DNA of 42,002 nucleotides from Acidobacteriia bacterium UBA6623 (GTDB taxonomy: Bacteria; Acidobacteriota; Terriglobia; Bryobacterales; UBA6623). Position numbers and translations under genes: made by a program. How positions within the stretch are numbered: the first letter of the stretch is position 1; every line of letters starts with the position of its first letter. The DNA is taken from NCBI GenBank assembly GCA_002433055.1, contig DJHJ01000043.1, forward strand, positions 1 through 42,002. Direction: 5' to 3'. Positions 8,878 through 16,928 of this stretch are shown here, in pieces. The notes beneath the pieces are model-generated. The model worked only from the letters and a program-made list of their open reading frames with translations. It had not been told where the DNA came from and made no database searches.

Positions 8878-10044
8878 ATGAAAAATAGAACGTTATTTTC
8901 TCTTGTCACATGTTGTTTTCTGGGTGCTTCACTTGTGGCTGATGTAGTCATAGTGGAGGAAATCATCGCCAAGATTAACGGCGATATTCTATTGCGTTCG
9001 GAATATGATTCTCAGATCGCTGAATTAAGACGACAAGTCCGAGAGTCAAAGGATGTAGATGAAGCACAAAAGGAAAACCTGATCGAACAACGGGAACAAG
9101 ATTCCCTTCGCGATTTGATTGATCGCCGCTTGATGGTGCAACGTGGCAAGGAGATGGGTGTCAGTGTAGAAGCACAGGTGCTTCGTCAGCGCGACGAGAT
9201 TATGAAGCAGTACAAGATTTCAACGTTAGATGACTTTGAAGACTGGGTTTTCGAGGCAACGGGTGCACCGGCTGAAGATCTACTGGACCGCATGAGAGAA
9301 ACTTTTCTGGCAGAAACTGTGGTGTCGCAAACAGTTAGTTCGCGTATTCTCATCCCTAGCGCCGAAATTGAAAAGTATTATGAGCAACACAAGGGTGAAT
9401 TTATCCGTAAGGAAGGCGTACACCTACTCGAACTATTGATCTCTACCGTTGGTAAGAACTCTGAAGAGCTTGAAGCTGTGGAGAAAAAAGTAGAGGAACT
9501 ACACAAGCGCTTGATAAAGGGGGAACCCTTTAGCGAACTAGCAAAGCGTCACTCTGAAAACGAGCGAACGGCACCTTCAGGTGGTGATATTGGGATTTGG
9601 CGCCGTGGGCAATTGCGTCCAGAAATAGAGAGTGTTGTTTTCGATAAACGGCGTGGATATATCACAGATCCGATCAAGGGGCCCAATGGCTATCTGATTC
9701 TGAAGGTAGAAACAAAATACCGTGAAGGCCAAGCAGAATTGTCAGAAGTGCGGGAAGAAATACGCCACCGTCTGATGTCTCCACGCTATGAACCAGAGGT
9801 TCGTAAGTTTCTTGCAGAGCTCAGAGAGGAGGCTTACATAGAGATTCGTCCTGGGTACATCGACAGTGGAGCAATACCAGGGAAGGATACTTCGTGGACT
9901 GATCCGGCAAAACTGGCTCCGGTAACAACTACGCGCGCGGAAGTACTTGCAAAAAAGAAAAAACGGCGCTTTTTGTGGATTATTCCTCTTCCTGGCGGTG
10001 GAGACAAAGAAAAGAAAAAGAGCAGGAATCAAACCGATGATTAG
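8878..10044 (+). CDS. SurA-like periplasmic chaperone / parvulin isomerase
   Basis: The start is ATG 8878, with gagga at 8869-8873, and gives 388 residues beginning with a signal peptide (MKNRTLFSLVTCCFLGASLVA). An in-frame GTG at 8821 would bury that signal and is rejected. Residues ~24-160 form the SurA N-terminal chaperone region (EEIIAKINGDILLRSEYD is the usual opening). Residues ~180-278 form one parvulin peptidyl-prolyl isomerase domain (GEPFSELAKRHSEN, SGGDIGIWRRGQL, GPNGYLILKVE). Only one parvulin copy is present, against two in E. coli SurA. The C-terminus has an unusual Lys/Arg-rich tail (KKKKRRFLW, KEKKKSR). Role: folding of outer-membrane proteins in the periplasm. Two other envelope genes, rseP and lptB, lie within about 10 kb. 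Confidence 0.85.
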   Translation: MKNRTLFSLVTCCFLGASLVADVVIVEEIIAKINGDILLRSEYDSQIAELRRQVRESKDVDEAQKENLIEQREQDSLRDLIDRRLMVQRGKEMGVSVEAQVLRQRDEIMKQYKISTLDDFEDWVFEATGAPAEDLLDRMRETFLAETVVSQTVSSRILIPSAEIEKYYEQHKGEFIRKEGVHLLELLISTVGKNSEELEAVEKKVEELHKRLIKGEPFSELAKRHSENERTAPSGGDIGIWRRGQLRPEIESVVFDKRRGYITDPIKGPNGYLILKVETKYREGQAELSEVREEIRHRLMSPRYEPEVRKFLAELREEAYIEIRPGYIDSGAIPGKDTSWTDPAKLAPVTTTRAEVLAKKKKRRFLWIIPLPGGGDKEKKKSRNQTDD

Positions 10045-10052
10045 CGAGCTCT

Positions 10053-10091
10053 CTCGTCCTTTTCTTAGAGCAGGCAAGGATTCAGGACGAG
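10053..10091. terminator. Weak inverted repeat after surA-like gene
   Basis: A perfect 8-bp repeat (ctcgtcct 10053-10060, aggacgag 10084-10091) with a 23-nt loop lies 9 nt after the stop codon. It is followed by an A-rich stretch and a short tttt at 10102-10105 rather than a T-run. It may end the transcript or do nothing. Confidence 0.3.
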
Positions 10092-10221
10092 ACAAAGAAA
10101 AGTTTTAAACCAAGAGTATCGCGGAGCTAGTACTAGCAAAAATTTGGAAAGGTTTCGTATTTTACGGTCTGTTAAAGTTACCGGACTTGGATTATTGGGA
10201 TCTTTATTCAGCGTAAGTGAT

Positions 10222-11358
10222 ATGTCATCCAAAACCACATTTGTTGAAGATCTTCAGGCTAATGAGAGCGTCACCGATTATTTTCTAGTGCAAACGAAGG
10301 ATGTTCGTCTGAAGAAGTCTGGGGAGCCGTATCTTTCTCTTGTTCTATCGGATCGAACAGGTCGTCTTGATGCCAAGATGTGGGATGACATTGAAGGTGT
10401 CGTAGATACATTTGGAGGTGGTAGCTTCATTAAGATTGATGGATTTGTCCGAATCTATCGCATGCAGCCACAGGTTACGATCCGGAAATTACGGTTGGCG
10501 AATGAGTCTGAGATCGAGATTGGTGACTATCTTCCTCACACCAAGAAGAACATTGATGAAATGTTTGATTTGCTTGAGGCAAGAGTAAAAAGCTTCAATA
10601 ATCAAGACCTCAAGCGTTTGATTGAAACCTTTTTAGGCGATGCTGATATAGCTGAACGTTTCAAGCGTGCTCCAGCTGCCAAGTCACTCCATCATGCCTT
10701 TATTGGCGGACTTCTTGAACACGTAACTTCACTGATGCATTTGGCCGAAGTAGTCGGCAGTAATTATGACTTCATAGACGTCGAACTACTCCAAACGGGG
10801 GTCATATTGCACGATCTAGGTAAGATCTACGAATTAGACTATGAGCTGTCATTTCAATACACAGATGAAGGACAGTTGCTGGGTCATATTCCAATTGTTT
10901 TACGATTACTCGATCGAAAGTGCGCTGAATTGCCTGAGTTCCCACCAAAGCTAAAGACACTTTTAGAACACTTAATCCTTAGCCATCACGGCAAGTATGA
11001 GTTTGGATCCCCCAAGCTGCCGTCTTTCCCTGAAGCTTTGTTGTTACACCATCTCGACGATATGGATTCAAAACTAGAAAGCATGCGTGCGTCAATATCC
11101 ACCTATCGTGAGGAGGAAAGTGGTTGGACACCCTACAATCGCTCACTTGAACGAAGTCTTCTCAACAAGCAACGCTTCTTGTCAGAACGAGAGTCAACGG
11201 ATGTTTTTGAAGGAACACCTGAAGCAACTGACACATTGGGCAAAACACAAGATTCGATTAAATCTCCAGACGACTTAAAGGCTAAATCGCCAGAGGGTCA
11301 ATCGCTATTTGGTAATCAACTACAGTCGGCACTAGACACTACGAGAAGCGAAGAATAG
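10222..11358 (+). CDS. OB-fold/HD-domain 3'-5' exoribonuclease, YhaM family
   Basis: The product resembles Bacillus YhaM: an N-terminal OB fold (about 16-95; SLVLSDRTGRLDAKMWD is the family signature) followed by an HD phosphohydrolase domain. Its metal ligands are visible in order: LLEHV (H167), ILHDLGK (H197, D198), LSHHGKYE (H255/H256) and HHLDDMDSK (D279/D280). YhaM enzymes degrade RNA and short DNA 3'-5' using a metal ion. The start is taken as ATG 10222 (378 aa) because the family opening TFVEDLQANESV comes directly after it; an in-frame TTG at 10144 would add 26 atypical residues. No good Shine-Dalgarno is seen. The C-terminal ~65 residues are polar, Ser/Glu-rich and longer than in YhaM (314 aa). 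Confidence 0.87.
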   Translation: MSSKTTFVEDLQANESVTDYFLVQTKDVRLKKSGEPYLSLVLSDRTGRLDAKMWDDIEGVVDTFGGGSFIKIDGFVRIYRMQPQVTIRKLRLANESEIEIGDYLPHTKKNIDEMFDLLEARVKSFNNQDLKRLIETFLGDADIAERFKRAPAAKSLHHAFIGGLLEHVTSLMHLAEVVGSNYDFIDVELLQTGVILHDLGKIYELDYELSFQYTDEGQLLGHIPIVLRLLDRKCAELPEFPPKLKTLLEHLILSHHGKYEFGSPKLPSFPEALLLHHLDDMDSKLESMRASISTYREEESGWTPYNRSLERSLLNKQRFLSERESTDVFEGTPEATDTLGKTQDSIKSPDDLKAKSPEGQSLFGNQLQSALDTTRSEE

Positions 11359-11396
11359 ACTCCGGTCTTGTTTTCCAAGTTCGAGCAGGCGAGAAT

Positions 11397-11831
11397 ATGG
11401 AAAACTCTAGCTACAGCGTGTTCTTCGTAGAATGTATGTTTACTGACAGTTCTCCAGAAACTTCACAACGTCTGTTACCTCCGCTTGAATTAGCGGTCAT
11501 GAGATCGCTTTGGTCGCTTGAGAAGGCCACTGTGGCTGAAGTTAAACAGGCCATGGCGACAGAGCGCAACTTGGCCTACACAACAGTCCTGACATTACTC
11601 GACCGGTTAACACGCAAGGGCGCTGTTTCTCGTCGCAAGCAAGGTCGTAGCTTTGTATATAAACCTCTTCTTGCACGACGATCAGAACGTGAACAGGCCG
11701 TTCGCCGATTAGTAGAAGAGCATTTCGATGGTTCACAACGTGAGCTTCGCACGTATCTCGATTCTGAGGTGAAGACTGACAATGTGACGCCGCGTTTTGA
11801 GCCCGAACCAATTGACTCTACACTTCTTTAG
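11397..11831 (+). CDS. BlaI/MecI/CopY-family transcriptional repressor
   Basis: Winged-helix repressor of the BlaI/MecI family. LPPLELAVMRSLWSLEKAT opens the domain. The recognition helix and wing are YTTVLTLLDRLTRKGAVSRR followed by GRSFVYKP, which is the family consensus. The dimerisation segment EEHFDGSQRELRTYL follows, and the C-terminal ~25 residues are a loose acidic tail. BlaI normally pairs with the membrane protease-sensor BlaR1 in the next gene. No such partner is here, so another input signal or a distant partner is implied. The true start may be ATG 11397 (gcgag 6 nt upstream) or ATG 11436; the first 13 residues are atypical for the family. It lies 38 nt after the exoribonuclease gene and about 100 nt before dxr. 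Confidence 0.88.
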   Translation: MENSSYSVFFVECMFTDSSPETSQRLLPPLELAVMRSLWSLEKATVAEVKQAMATERNLAYTTVLTLLDRLTRKGAVSRRKQGRSFVYKPLLARRSEREQAVRRLVEEHFDGSQRELRTYLDSEVKTDNVTPRFEPEPIDSTLL

Positions 11832-11934
11832 GGTAAAATTTTCTTTTTTCTCATGCTTCTGGACGAGATTGATAGATTGGAGCTGATTGGATCGGTATGG
11901 TAGTTTTGACAATGGTTTTCGACGCAGCAGCTTT

Positions 11935-13128
11935 ATGAAAAGGATTTCAATATTAGGTTCGACAGGTTCGGTTGGGCGCAACACTTTGCAGGTCGTTCGC
12001 GAGATGAGAGAAGAGTGCGATGTTGTCGCTCTTGCTGCAGGTAGTAACGTAGAAGAACTGGTTCACCAAACTGTCGTATTTCAACCTGAACTTGTTTCGC
12101 TTGCGAATCAAACCCTACGAGATGAGTTTCTCAAAAAACTGACCGCACGTAGTGATTGGAATGGGTCCACACCTGAAGCACTTTATGGGTCGGAGGGCAA
12201 CTTGGCTGCGGTATCAATCGGCGATCTAGATATTGTTGTCTCTGCCACAGTTGGCGTGAAAGGCCTCGAAGCAACCTTTGATGCCGTGAAACGTGGGAAA
12301 AGAGTGGCTTTAGCTAACAAGGAAGTGCTGGTTGCTGCGGGAGCCCTAGTGATGACAACGGCACGTGATTCGGGCGCTGAATTGCTACCAGTGGACAGCG
12401 AGCACAATGGTGTCCATCAGTGTCTACATTCTGGTAGCTCAGAAGAGGTGTCACGCCTAATTTTGACTGCTTCGGGGGGTCCTTTTCGCACTTTGCCAAA
12501 ATCCGAATTTAATGCTATAACTCCTCGGCAAGCCCTTAATCATCCAACGTGGAAAATGGGACCTAGAATTACTATTGATTCTTCGACTCTAATGAATAAG
12601 GGGTTTGAAGTCATTGAAGCTCGTTGGCTTTTTGATTTTCTTCCTGAGCAGATCGAAATTGTGGTCCATCCTCAGTCAATCGTCCATGCATTGCTTGAGT
12701 TTCAGGACGGGTCAGTGGTCGCGCAGCTTTCACCTCCTGATATGAAGCTACCAATCCGCTACGCACTCAGCTATCCTCGACGACAGCCTGGACCTCAGGA
12801 CCGCAGATTGCAGTGGGATTGTGTGAGACAATTAGACTTCGAGCCGCCCGACCGAGAGAGATTTCCCTTGCTAGAGTTGGCCTATGAAGCACTCAGAATT
12901 GGCGGTGCGGCGGGGTGTGTACTCAATGCGGCCGATGAGGTAGCGGTGGAGGCATTTCTTGATGATAAGATTGGGTTTTCCGATCTACCTCGTGTGGTTA
13001 GCGACGTCATGGATAATGTAGGACTTCGTCAAGCTAATTCACCCAGGGAGGTTCTGGATCTAGACCGGGAAGTCCGCCGAGTAGCCTGGGACTATGTTCA
13101 GAGACGGCCGAAGATGTTTACTGTCTAG
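11935..13128 (+). CDS. dxr: 1-deoxy-D-xylulose-5-phosphate reductoisomerase
   Basis: Second enzyme of the MEP isoprenoid pathway: NADPH- and metal-dependent rearrangement of DXP to MEP in the cytoplasm. The NADPH loop is GSTGSVG (8-14). Metal ligands lie in PVDSEHNG (D154, E156) and NKGFE (E225, with N221 and K222). Substrate-binding SGG and HP lie in LTASGGPFR and NHPTWKMG. The C-terminal signature is GGAAGCVLNAADE. The active-site SEHS of most homologues reads SEHN here. Start ATG 11935 gives the usual length of 397; an upstream TTG in frame (11887) would only add an unrelated leader. It is followed 19 nt later by rseP, the common dxr-rseP pair of many bacteria. Confidence 0.96.
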   Translation: MKRISILGSTGSVGRNTLQVVREMREECDVVALAAGSNVEELVHQTVVFQPELVSLANQTLRDEFLKKLTARSDWNGSTPEALYGSEGNLAAVSIGDLDIVVSATVGVKGLEATFDAVKRGKRVALANKEVLVAAGALVMTTARDSGAELLPVDSEHNGVHQCLHSGSSEEVSRLILTASGGPFRTLPKSEFNAITPRQALNHPTWKMGPRITIDSSTLMNKGFEVIEARWLFDFLPEQIEIVVHPQSIVHALLEFQDGSVVAQLSPPDMKLPIRYALSYPRRQPGPQDRRLQWDCVRQLDFEPPDRERFPLLELAYEALRIGGAAGCVLNAADEVAVEAFLDDKIGFSDLPRVVSDVMDNVGLRQANSPREVLDLDREVRRVAWDYVQRRPKMFTV

Positions 13129-13147
13129 AGTTAGAATTTAAACTGTA

Positions 13148-14470
13148 ATGGGAGCTATTGAAAACTTTATTGCGTTTGTTTTTGTTCTTGGCGTCATGGT
13201 GCTGATCCATGAGCTCGGGCATTTCTGGGCTGCGCGCTACTTCAAAGTTCGCGTACTGGCGTTTGCTTTCGGGTTTGGTCCGCGCCTGTTCGGCTTCAAG
13301 CGAGGAGATACAGATTACAAGGTTTGTCTATTCCCACTGGGTGGTTTCGTCAAGATGGCAGGTGAAAACCCAGGTGAGCCAAGTGGTGGTGCACCAGATG
13401 AATTCATGGCTAAGCCCCGTTGGCAACGGATCATCATTGCTCTGATGGGTCCAATATTCAATGTCATTCTGGCATTTGTTTTATTGGTTGGACTCTTTAT
13501 GGTCCATTACGAGCGAAGTGCCGTACAACTTGAACCGCCAGTGGTAGGTTATGTTGCGATTGATTCAGCGGCTTCTAGGGTGGGAATGCTTGAGGGTGAT
13601 TTGATCGTTGCACTAAATGGAGAGCCAGTGCCTGATTGGGAGTCGGTGCGCCTCATTGAGATTGCCGCACCTCACGAGACGCTCGAAGTCACGGTAGTGC
13701 GAGATAGTAAGGAGCGAAACTTCTTAGTTCCTATTCCTCCTGACGAAAAAACAGGTATCGGACGAGCAGGCTGGTATGAGTCAACAGGGGTTCGCTTTGG
13801 AAGAACCACCCCGGGATTACCAGCTGAAATGGCAGGAATTCAGCAAGGGGATTTATTGCTCACTCTTAATGGAGATCCCGTTACCTCTTGGCGCAAAGTT
13901 CCTGACTTGATACAGCAGATTGGTGGAGGGCTTACTCAGATCGAAGTGCAACGTGGCGACCAGGTTATTCCGATAGAAGTTACACCGGTTTATCATTCTG
14001 CGGGTACGACGTCCCCTGCTTGGCGTATCGGAGTGGAACTCACGCCTGACAATAAGACCATCACAACTCAACTAGGCCTAATGGATGCCGTAATTCAGTC
14101 TTATGAGCAGAACTTCAAGAATGCCAAGCTAATTTTTGCCTTCCTCGAAGGTCTCCTGGAGCAACGTATGTCTCCAAAGTCCCTAGAAGGCCCGATAGGA
14201 ATTGCACGTTTATCTGGAGAGGCAGCACGAGCAGGGATGCCCTACCTTGTTTCTATGATGGCGGCAATTAGCCTGAACCTAGGTATTTTTAATTTGCTAC
14301 CTATCCCGATTCTGGACGGTGGAATGATTACGATTCTTTTGTTTGAATCTCTGATACGTCGTGATCTCAGCACTGTTGTCAAGGAACGCATATTACAGGT
14401 CGGTCTAGTACTGTTGATGTTAGTATTTGGGTTTGTAATATACAACGACATTCTCAAGATCCTTCCGTAA
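13148..14470 (+). CDS. rseP: RseP site-2 intramembrane zinc metalloprotease
   Basis: Membrane protease that cuts anti-sigma factors and leftover signal peptides inside the inner membrane. The zinc motif HELGH is at residues 21-25 within the first membrane segment. The third zinc ligand lies in NLLPIPILDGG (N382, D390). Two periplasmic PDZ domains lie between (about 130-195 and 207-280; GMLEGDLIVALNGEPV and GIQQGDLLLTLNGDPV). Four membrane segments are seen (about 5-25, 95-118, 365-385, 415-433), and the length of 440 is standard. It follows dxr by 19 nt on the same strand, so the two are likely one transcript. No sigma-E or anti-sigma gene is in the window. Confidence 0.96.
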   Translation: MGAIENFIAFVFVLGVMVLIHELGHFWAARYFKVRVLAFAFGFGPRLFGFKRGDTDYKVCLFPLGGFVKMAGENPGEPSGGAPDEFMAKPRWQRIIIALMGPIFNVILAFVLLVGLFMVHYERSAVQLEPPVVGYVAIDSAASRVGMLEGDLIVALNGEPVPDWESVRLIEIAAPHETLEVTVVRDSKERNFLVPIPPDEKTGIGRAGWYESTGVRFGRTTPGLPAEMAGIQQGDLLLTLNGDPVTSWRKVPDLIQQIGGGLTQIEVQRGDQVIPIEVTPVYHSAGTTSPAWRIGVELTPDNKTITTQLGLMDAVIQSYEQNFKNAKLIFAFLEGLLEQRMSPKSLEGPIGIARLSGEAARAGMPYLVSMMAAISLNLGIFNLLPIPILDGGMITILLFESLIRRDLSTVVKERILQVGLVLLMLVFGFVIYNDILKILP

Positions 14471-14558
14471 ATTGACTTCTCGCCAACTTTGCGGAATATA
14501 CAGGTTAAATTTCTGTCTTTAACTTGCTTCCGTGCGTGATATCTGATGCAATGGCGTT

Positions 14559-14801
14559 ATGTCTGCGGCGGCGTTTGTCCCGGAAAAATTTGTTGGTCGA
14601 TCATTAGATCGTTTGACTCTGAGCGAACGGGAAGCTCTGGTCGGGAAGTTTACAGCGCAGGAAATCTATTCTCCCAAGACTCTGCCTCTGCAGCGTCTAG
14701 AAGCCCTTGGTGACAGCATTCAGGATTGCGTAGATCAACTGCGAACCCGTGAGCTTGATCCTCTAAATTTCGAGTTTACGCGGCTGGGTCCACCGTATTA
14801 G
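14559..14801 (+). CDS. Small conserved protein of unknown function (80 aa)
   Basis: I do not recognise a named family. The 80-residue product is soluble with no signal peptide. It has helix-forming segments (SLDRLTLSEREALVGKFTAQ and LEALGDSIQDCVDQLRTREL) and ends in LDPLNFEFTRLGPPY. I believe proteins of this pattern sit near rseP or TrmJ-type genes in Acidobacteriota, but that is memory, not shown here. ATG 14559 is the only plausible start and has no clear ribosome-binding site. It lies 88 nt after rseP and 72 nt before the methyltransferase gene. Confidence 0.65.
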   Translation: MSAAAFVPEKFVGRSLDRLTLSEREALVGKFTAQEIYSPKTLPLQRLEALGDSIQDCVDQLRTRELDPLNFEFTRLGPPY

Positions 14802-14873
14802 GGAACGCTAGTTCATCTAGTTTCGTCCTTAGTTTTAGAGCGCCGTACGGATATTCGCAGGGAAACTTTCAGT

Positions 14874-15602
14874 ATGGCTTGGCGACGGAATCTCAGAGTT
14901 GTCTTGGTTCGTTCACGCAACTCACTAAACATTGGAGCTGCGGCCAGGGCAATGTTCAACTTTGGGTTCTCTGATCTTTGGCTGGTTGAGCCCTACACCG
15001 CTGCATTTCGAAAAGCACGTTCCGCGGTTGGTGCGACAGAAGTTCTGAAATCAGCTCGTGTAACCGATGATCTTGCAGAAGCTATGGGGGCGTCGTCACT
15101 TGTTGTGGGAGCTTCTGGGATACAAGGCAGAGTTCAGCGTCAAGTAAGACGTTCACTTCCTGACGCTGGGCATGCTCTACGTACCCATTTACAAAACCGC
15201 CCAGCAGCACTTGTGTTTGGCTCTGAGCAATCGGGTTTATCGAATGAGCAACTCAGTTATTGTGACTGGGTTTTGAATATCCCTACTACGGAGGATTGTC
15301 CATCCATGAATTTGGGGCAAGCCGTTGCATTGTGCTGTTATGAGATCTCACGCATTTCACGCTCTGTTCCAAAACTGAAAACACCGACATCAGTTAGCGC
15401 AATTGAGCGTCACCGGGTCCTAGAAATGCTTACACCGATTCTCGAAGAGAGTGGGTTTATCATACCGGGACAACGTGCGTCAAAGCTGCTGAAGATTCGC
15501 CGTTGGATTGGGCGCCTACGGCTGGCCCCTGCAGATGCACGTCTACTGATGGGCATGCTACGACAAATTGATTGGAAATTGCAGCGAGACAAACGGCAAT
15601 AA
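14874..15602 (+). CDS. trmJ: TrmJ-type SPOUT RNA 2'-O-methyltransferase
   Basis: SPOUT methyltransferase of the TrmJ/LasT branch, which methylates a tRNA anticodon-loop ribose (position 32) with SAM. The start VVLVRSRNSLNIGAAARAM holds the substrate-binding Asn/Arg motif 1. Motif 2 is LVFGSEQSGLSNEQL. Motif 3 is PSMNLGQAVALCCYE, which forms the trefoil knot and SAM site. The C-terminal ~75 residues form a charged helical extension, as in TrmJ. Length 242 is usual. tRNA Cm32/Um32 specificity is family-level; rRNA cannot be excluded. ATG 14874. Confidence 0.85.
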   Translation: MAWRRNLRVVLVRSRNSLNIGAAARAMFNFGFSDLWLVEPYTAAFRKARSAVGATEVLKSARVTDDLAEAMGASSLVVGASGIQGRVQRQVRRSLPDAGHALRTHLQNRPAALVFGSEQSGLSNEQLSYCDWVLNIPTTEDCPSMNLGQAVALCCYEISRISRSVPKLKTPTSVSAIERHRVLEMLTPILEESGFIIPGQRASKLLKIRRWIGRLRLAPADARLLMGMLRQIDWKLQRDKRQ

Positions 15603-15961
15603 AGATATTTTCCTCTCAAATAACTAGACCTGGAGTTCGTGAAAAAGCTCGTTCTGATAACGATCTTTGGTGAGCCCATAAAATTCTTTTCCGATAAGCC
15701 AGATACCCAAAAGAAATCAGTCATGCATTCAAATCAAACCATATTGCCAAATCGGAGTTAGATTGGGTAGCCTGCAGGTTAGTTTTACACAGGACGATTG
15801 AATCTGATGAGTAAAGTCTCTGTGCGAGTTATGTGTATTTAGAGCGATAATTAATGGGAACTCTTTTATGAGGATGCTTAGCATAAGCATGTTGTATCGA
15901 TGAGAGAGAAAGTGTCGGGAAATAACAAAAAAAATCCAGATCGAAACGGAGTGATAACGTC
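15603..15961. other. Intergenic region before rapZ (359 nt)
   Basis: No gene or RNA recognised. It is AT-rich toward its right end and carries two palindromes (15874-15890 and 15957-15971). Several tiny ORFs (under 25 codons) show no support. Confidence 0.5.
15874..15890. repeat. Palindrome upstream of rapZ
   Basis: A 7-bp perfect inverted repeat (atgctta / taagcat) with a 3-nt centre, 72 nt before the rapZ start codon. Its placement suits an operator; as RNA it would be a weak AU-rich hairpin. Confidence 0.4.
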
Positions 15962-15971
15962 TTGAAGACGT
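15957..15971. promoter_or_regulatory. 15-nt palindrome centred on the rapZ start codon
   Basis: acgtctt-g-aagacgt is a perfect palindrome around one base. The TTG start codon at 15962-15964 lies in the middle, and a Shine-Dalgarno (ggagtga, 15948-15954) stands just before it. As RNA, acguc/gacgu can pair and leave UUGAA as a loop, placing the start codon inside a hairpin. That would be able to tune initiation. Functional role is inference. Confidence 0.4.
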
Positions 15972-16831
15972 CCAGTCCAACTTTCGAATTGGTCATCTTG
16001 ACAGGTCTTAGCGGTTCCGGTAAAGCGTCAGTTTTAAAAATTCTTGAAGATGATGGTTATTATGCTGTCGACAACCTTCCGATAGATTTGATTCCCACCT
16101 TCGCCCAACTCTGTCGTCAATCCAGGGAGATACCACGAGCAGCTCTAGTTGTGGATATCCGGGAAGGTAAAGCACTTCGTCGGTTCCCGAAGATTTTTCG
16201 CGATTTGCAGCGTGAAATGCGTGTATTGCTTGTCTATTTAGAAAGCGATGACGAGATTTTACAGCGACGTTTTAGTGAGACAAGACGACCTCACCCTTTA
16301 GGTGTCAATAACAATGTGCTTGAGAGTCTCAAGGCTGAACGGAAGGTCTTGGCCCCGATCGAAAAATTAGCAGACCTGACTATTGATACTTCCCAGCTAA
16401 CTGTTAACGATCTCAAATATCTCATTGTTTCTCGCTTCAGCGGTTTGGCCCGTCGACCCGAGCTTGTCATCACTGTACGTAGCTTTGGTTTTAAGTATGG
16501 CGTCCCAGTCGACAGCGATTTGGTTTTTGACGTTCGATTTCTGCCCAACCCAAACTACGTACCCAGCTGCAAAATGCTAACAGGTAAGCATCAAAAGGTT
16601 GTACGCTACATCCGTTCGTTTCCTCAGACGGGAGAATTCATCAGCCGCATTTCAGAGTTGCTTGTCTATCTATTGCCCCACTACGGCCGGGAAGGTAAAA
16701 GTTATCTAACCGTTAGTTTCGGATGCACTGGAGGCCGTCACCGATCCGTCTTCATTGCGGATGCAATTACTCAATACCTGGTTGCGGTAGGTTGTCGAGC
16801 TAAGGCCTCACATCGCGATATACGAAAATAA
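15962..16831 (+). CDS. rapZ: RapZ/YvcJ family nucleotide-binding RNA-adapter protein
   Basis: RapZ family: an N-terminal P-loop domain and a C-terminal phosphofructokinase-like domain. In E. coli it binds glucosamine-6-phosphate and steers RNase E to the sRNA GlmZ; elsewhere (YvcJ) the role is less clear. The Walker A is GLSGSGKAS (residues 15-23), with Ala at the usual Ser/Thr after Lys. A Walker-B-like LVVDIREG follows. The C-terminal ligand site reads VSFGCTGGRHRSVFIA. Length 289 is standard. The start is a TTG at 15962 with ggagtga 7 nt upstream. In many bacteria rapZ sits with lptB, rpoN, hpf and ptsN; here lptB is 2.2 kb away on the other strand and the rest are absent. Confidence 0.92.
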   Translation: MKTSSPTFELVILTGLSGSGKASVLKILEDDGYYAVDNLPIDLIPTFAQLCRQSREIPRAALVVDIREGKALRRFPKIFRDLQREMRVLLVYLESDDEILQRRFSETRRPHPLGVNNNVLESLKAERKVLAPIEKLADLTIDTSQLTVNDLKYLIVSRFSGLARRPELVITVRSFGFKYGVPVDSDLVFDVRFLPNPNYVPSCKMLTGKHQKVVRYIRSFPQTGEFISRISELLVYLLPHYGREGKSYLTVSFGCTGGRHRSVFIADAITQYLVAVGCRAKASHRDIRK

Positions 16832-16894
16832 CTATGACAACCTCATAGGATCACAGTTAATACCATATTCCAACGCGGGACAACCAACGACGAT

Positions 16895-16903
16895 TGGTAT
16901 AAT
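16895..16903 (+). promoter_or_regulatory. Extended -10 promoter
   Basis: TGgTATAAT is an exact extended -10 match, 25 nt before the ATG of the secreted-protein gene. No good -35 lies at standard spacing, which the TGn extension can compensate for. It implies a leader of roughly 18-20 nt. No Shine-Dalgarno precedes the ATG. Confidence 0.5.
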
Positions 16904-16928
16904 CTCGTTTTTTGATATAAATTTTGTC

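Noticed and set aside
10144..10221. N-terminal extension of the YhaM-like protein from TTG 10144
   Set aside because: Family start begins at ATG 10222; the extra 26 residues match nothing.
15827..15961. Tiny ORFs in the rapZ leader considered as a leader peptide
   Set aside because: Under 25 codons, no ribosome-binding site, and none overlaps the start in a way that implies coupling.
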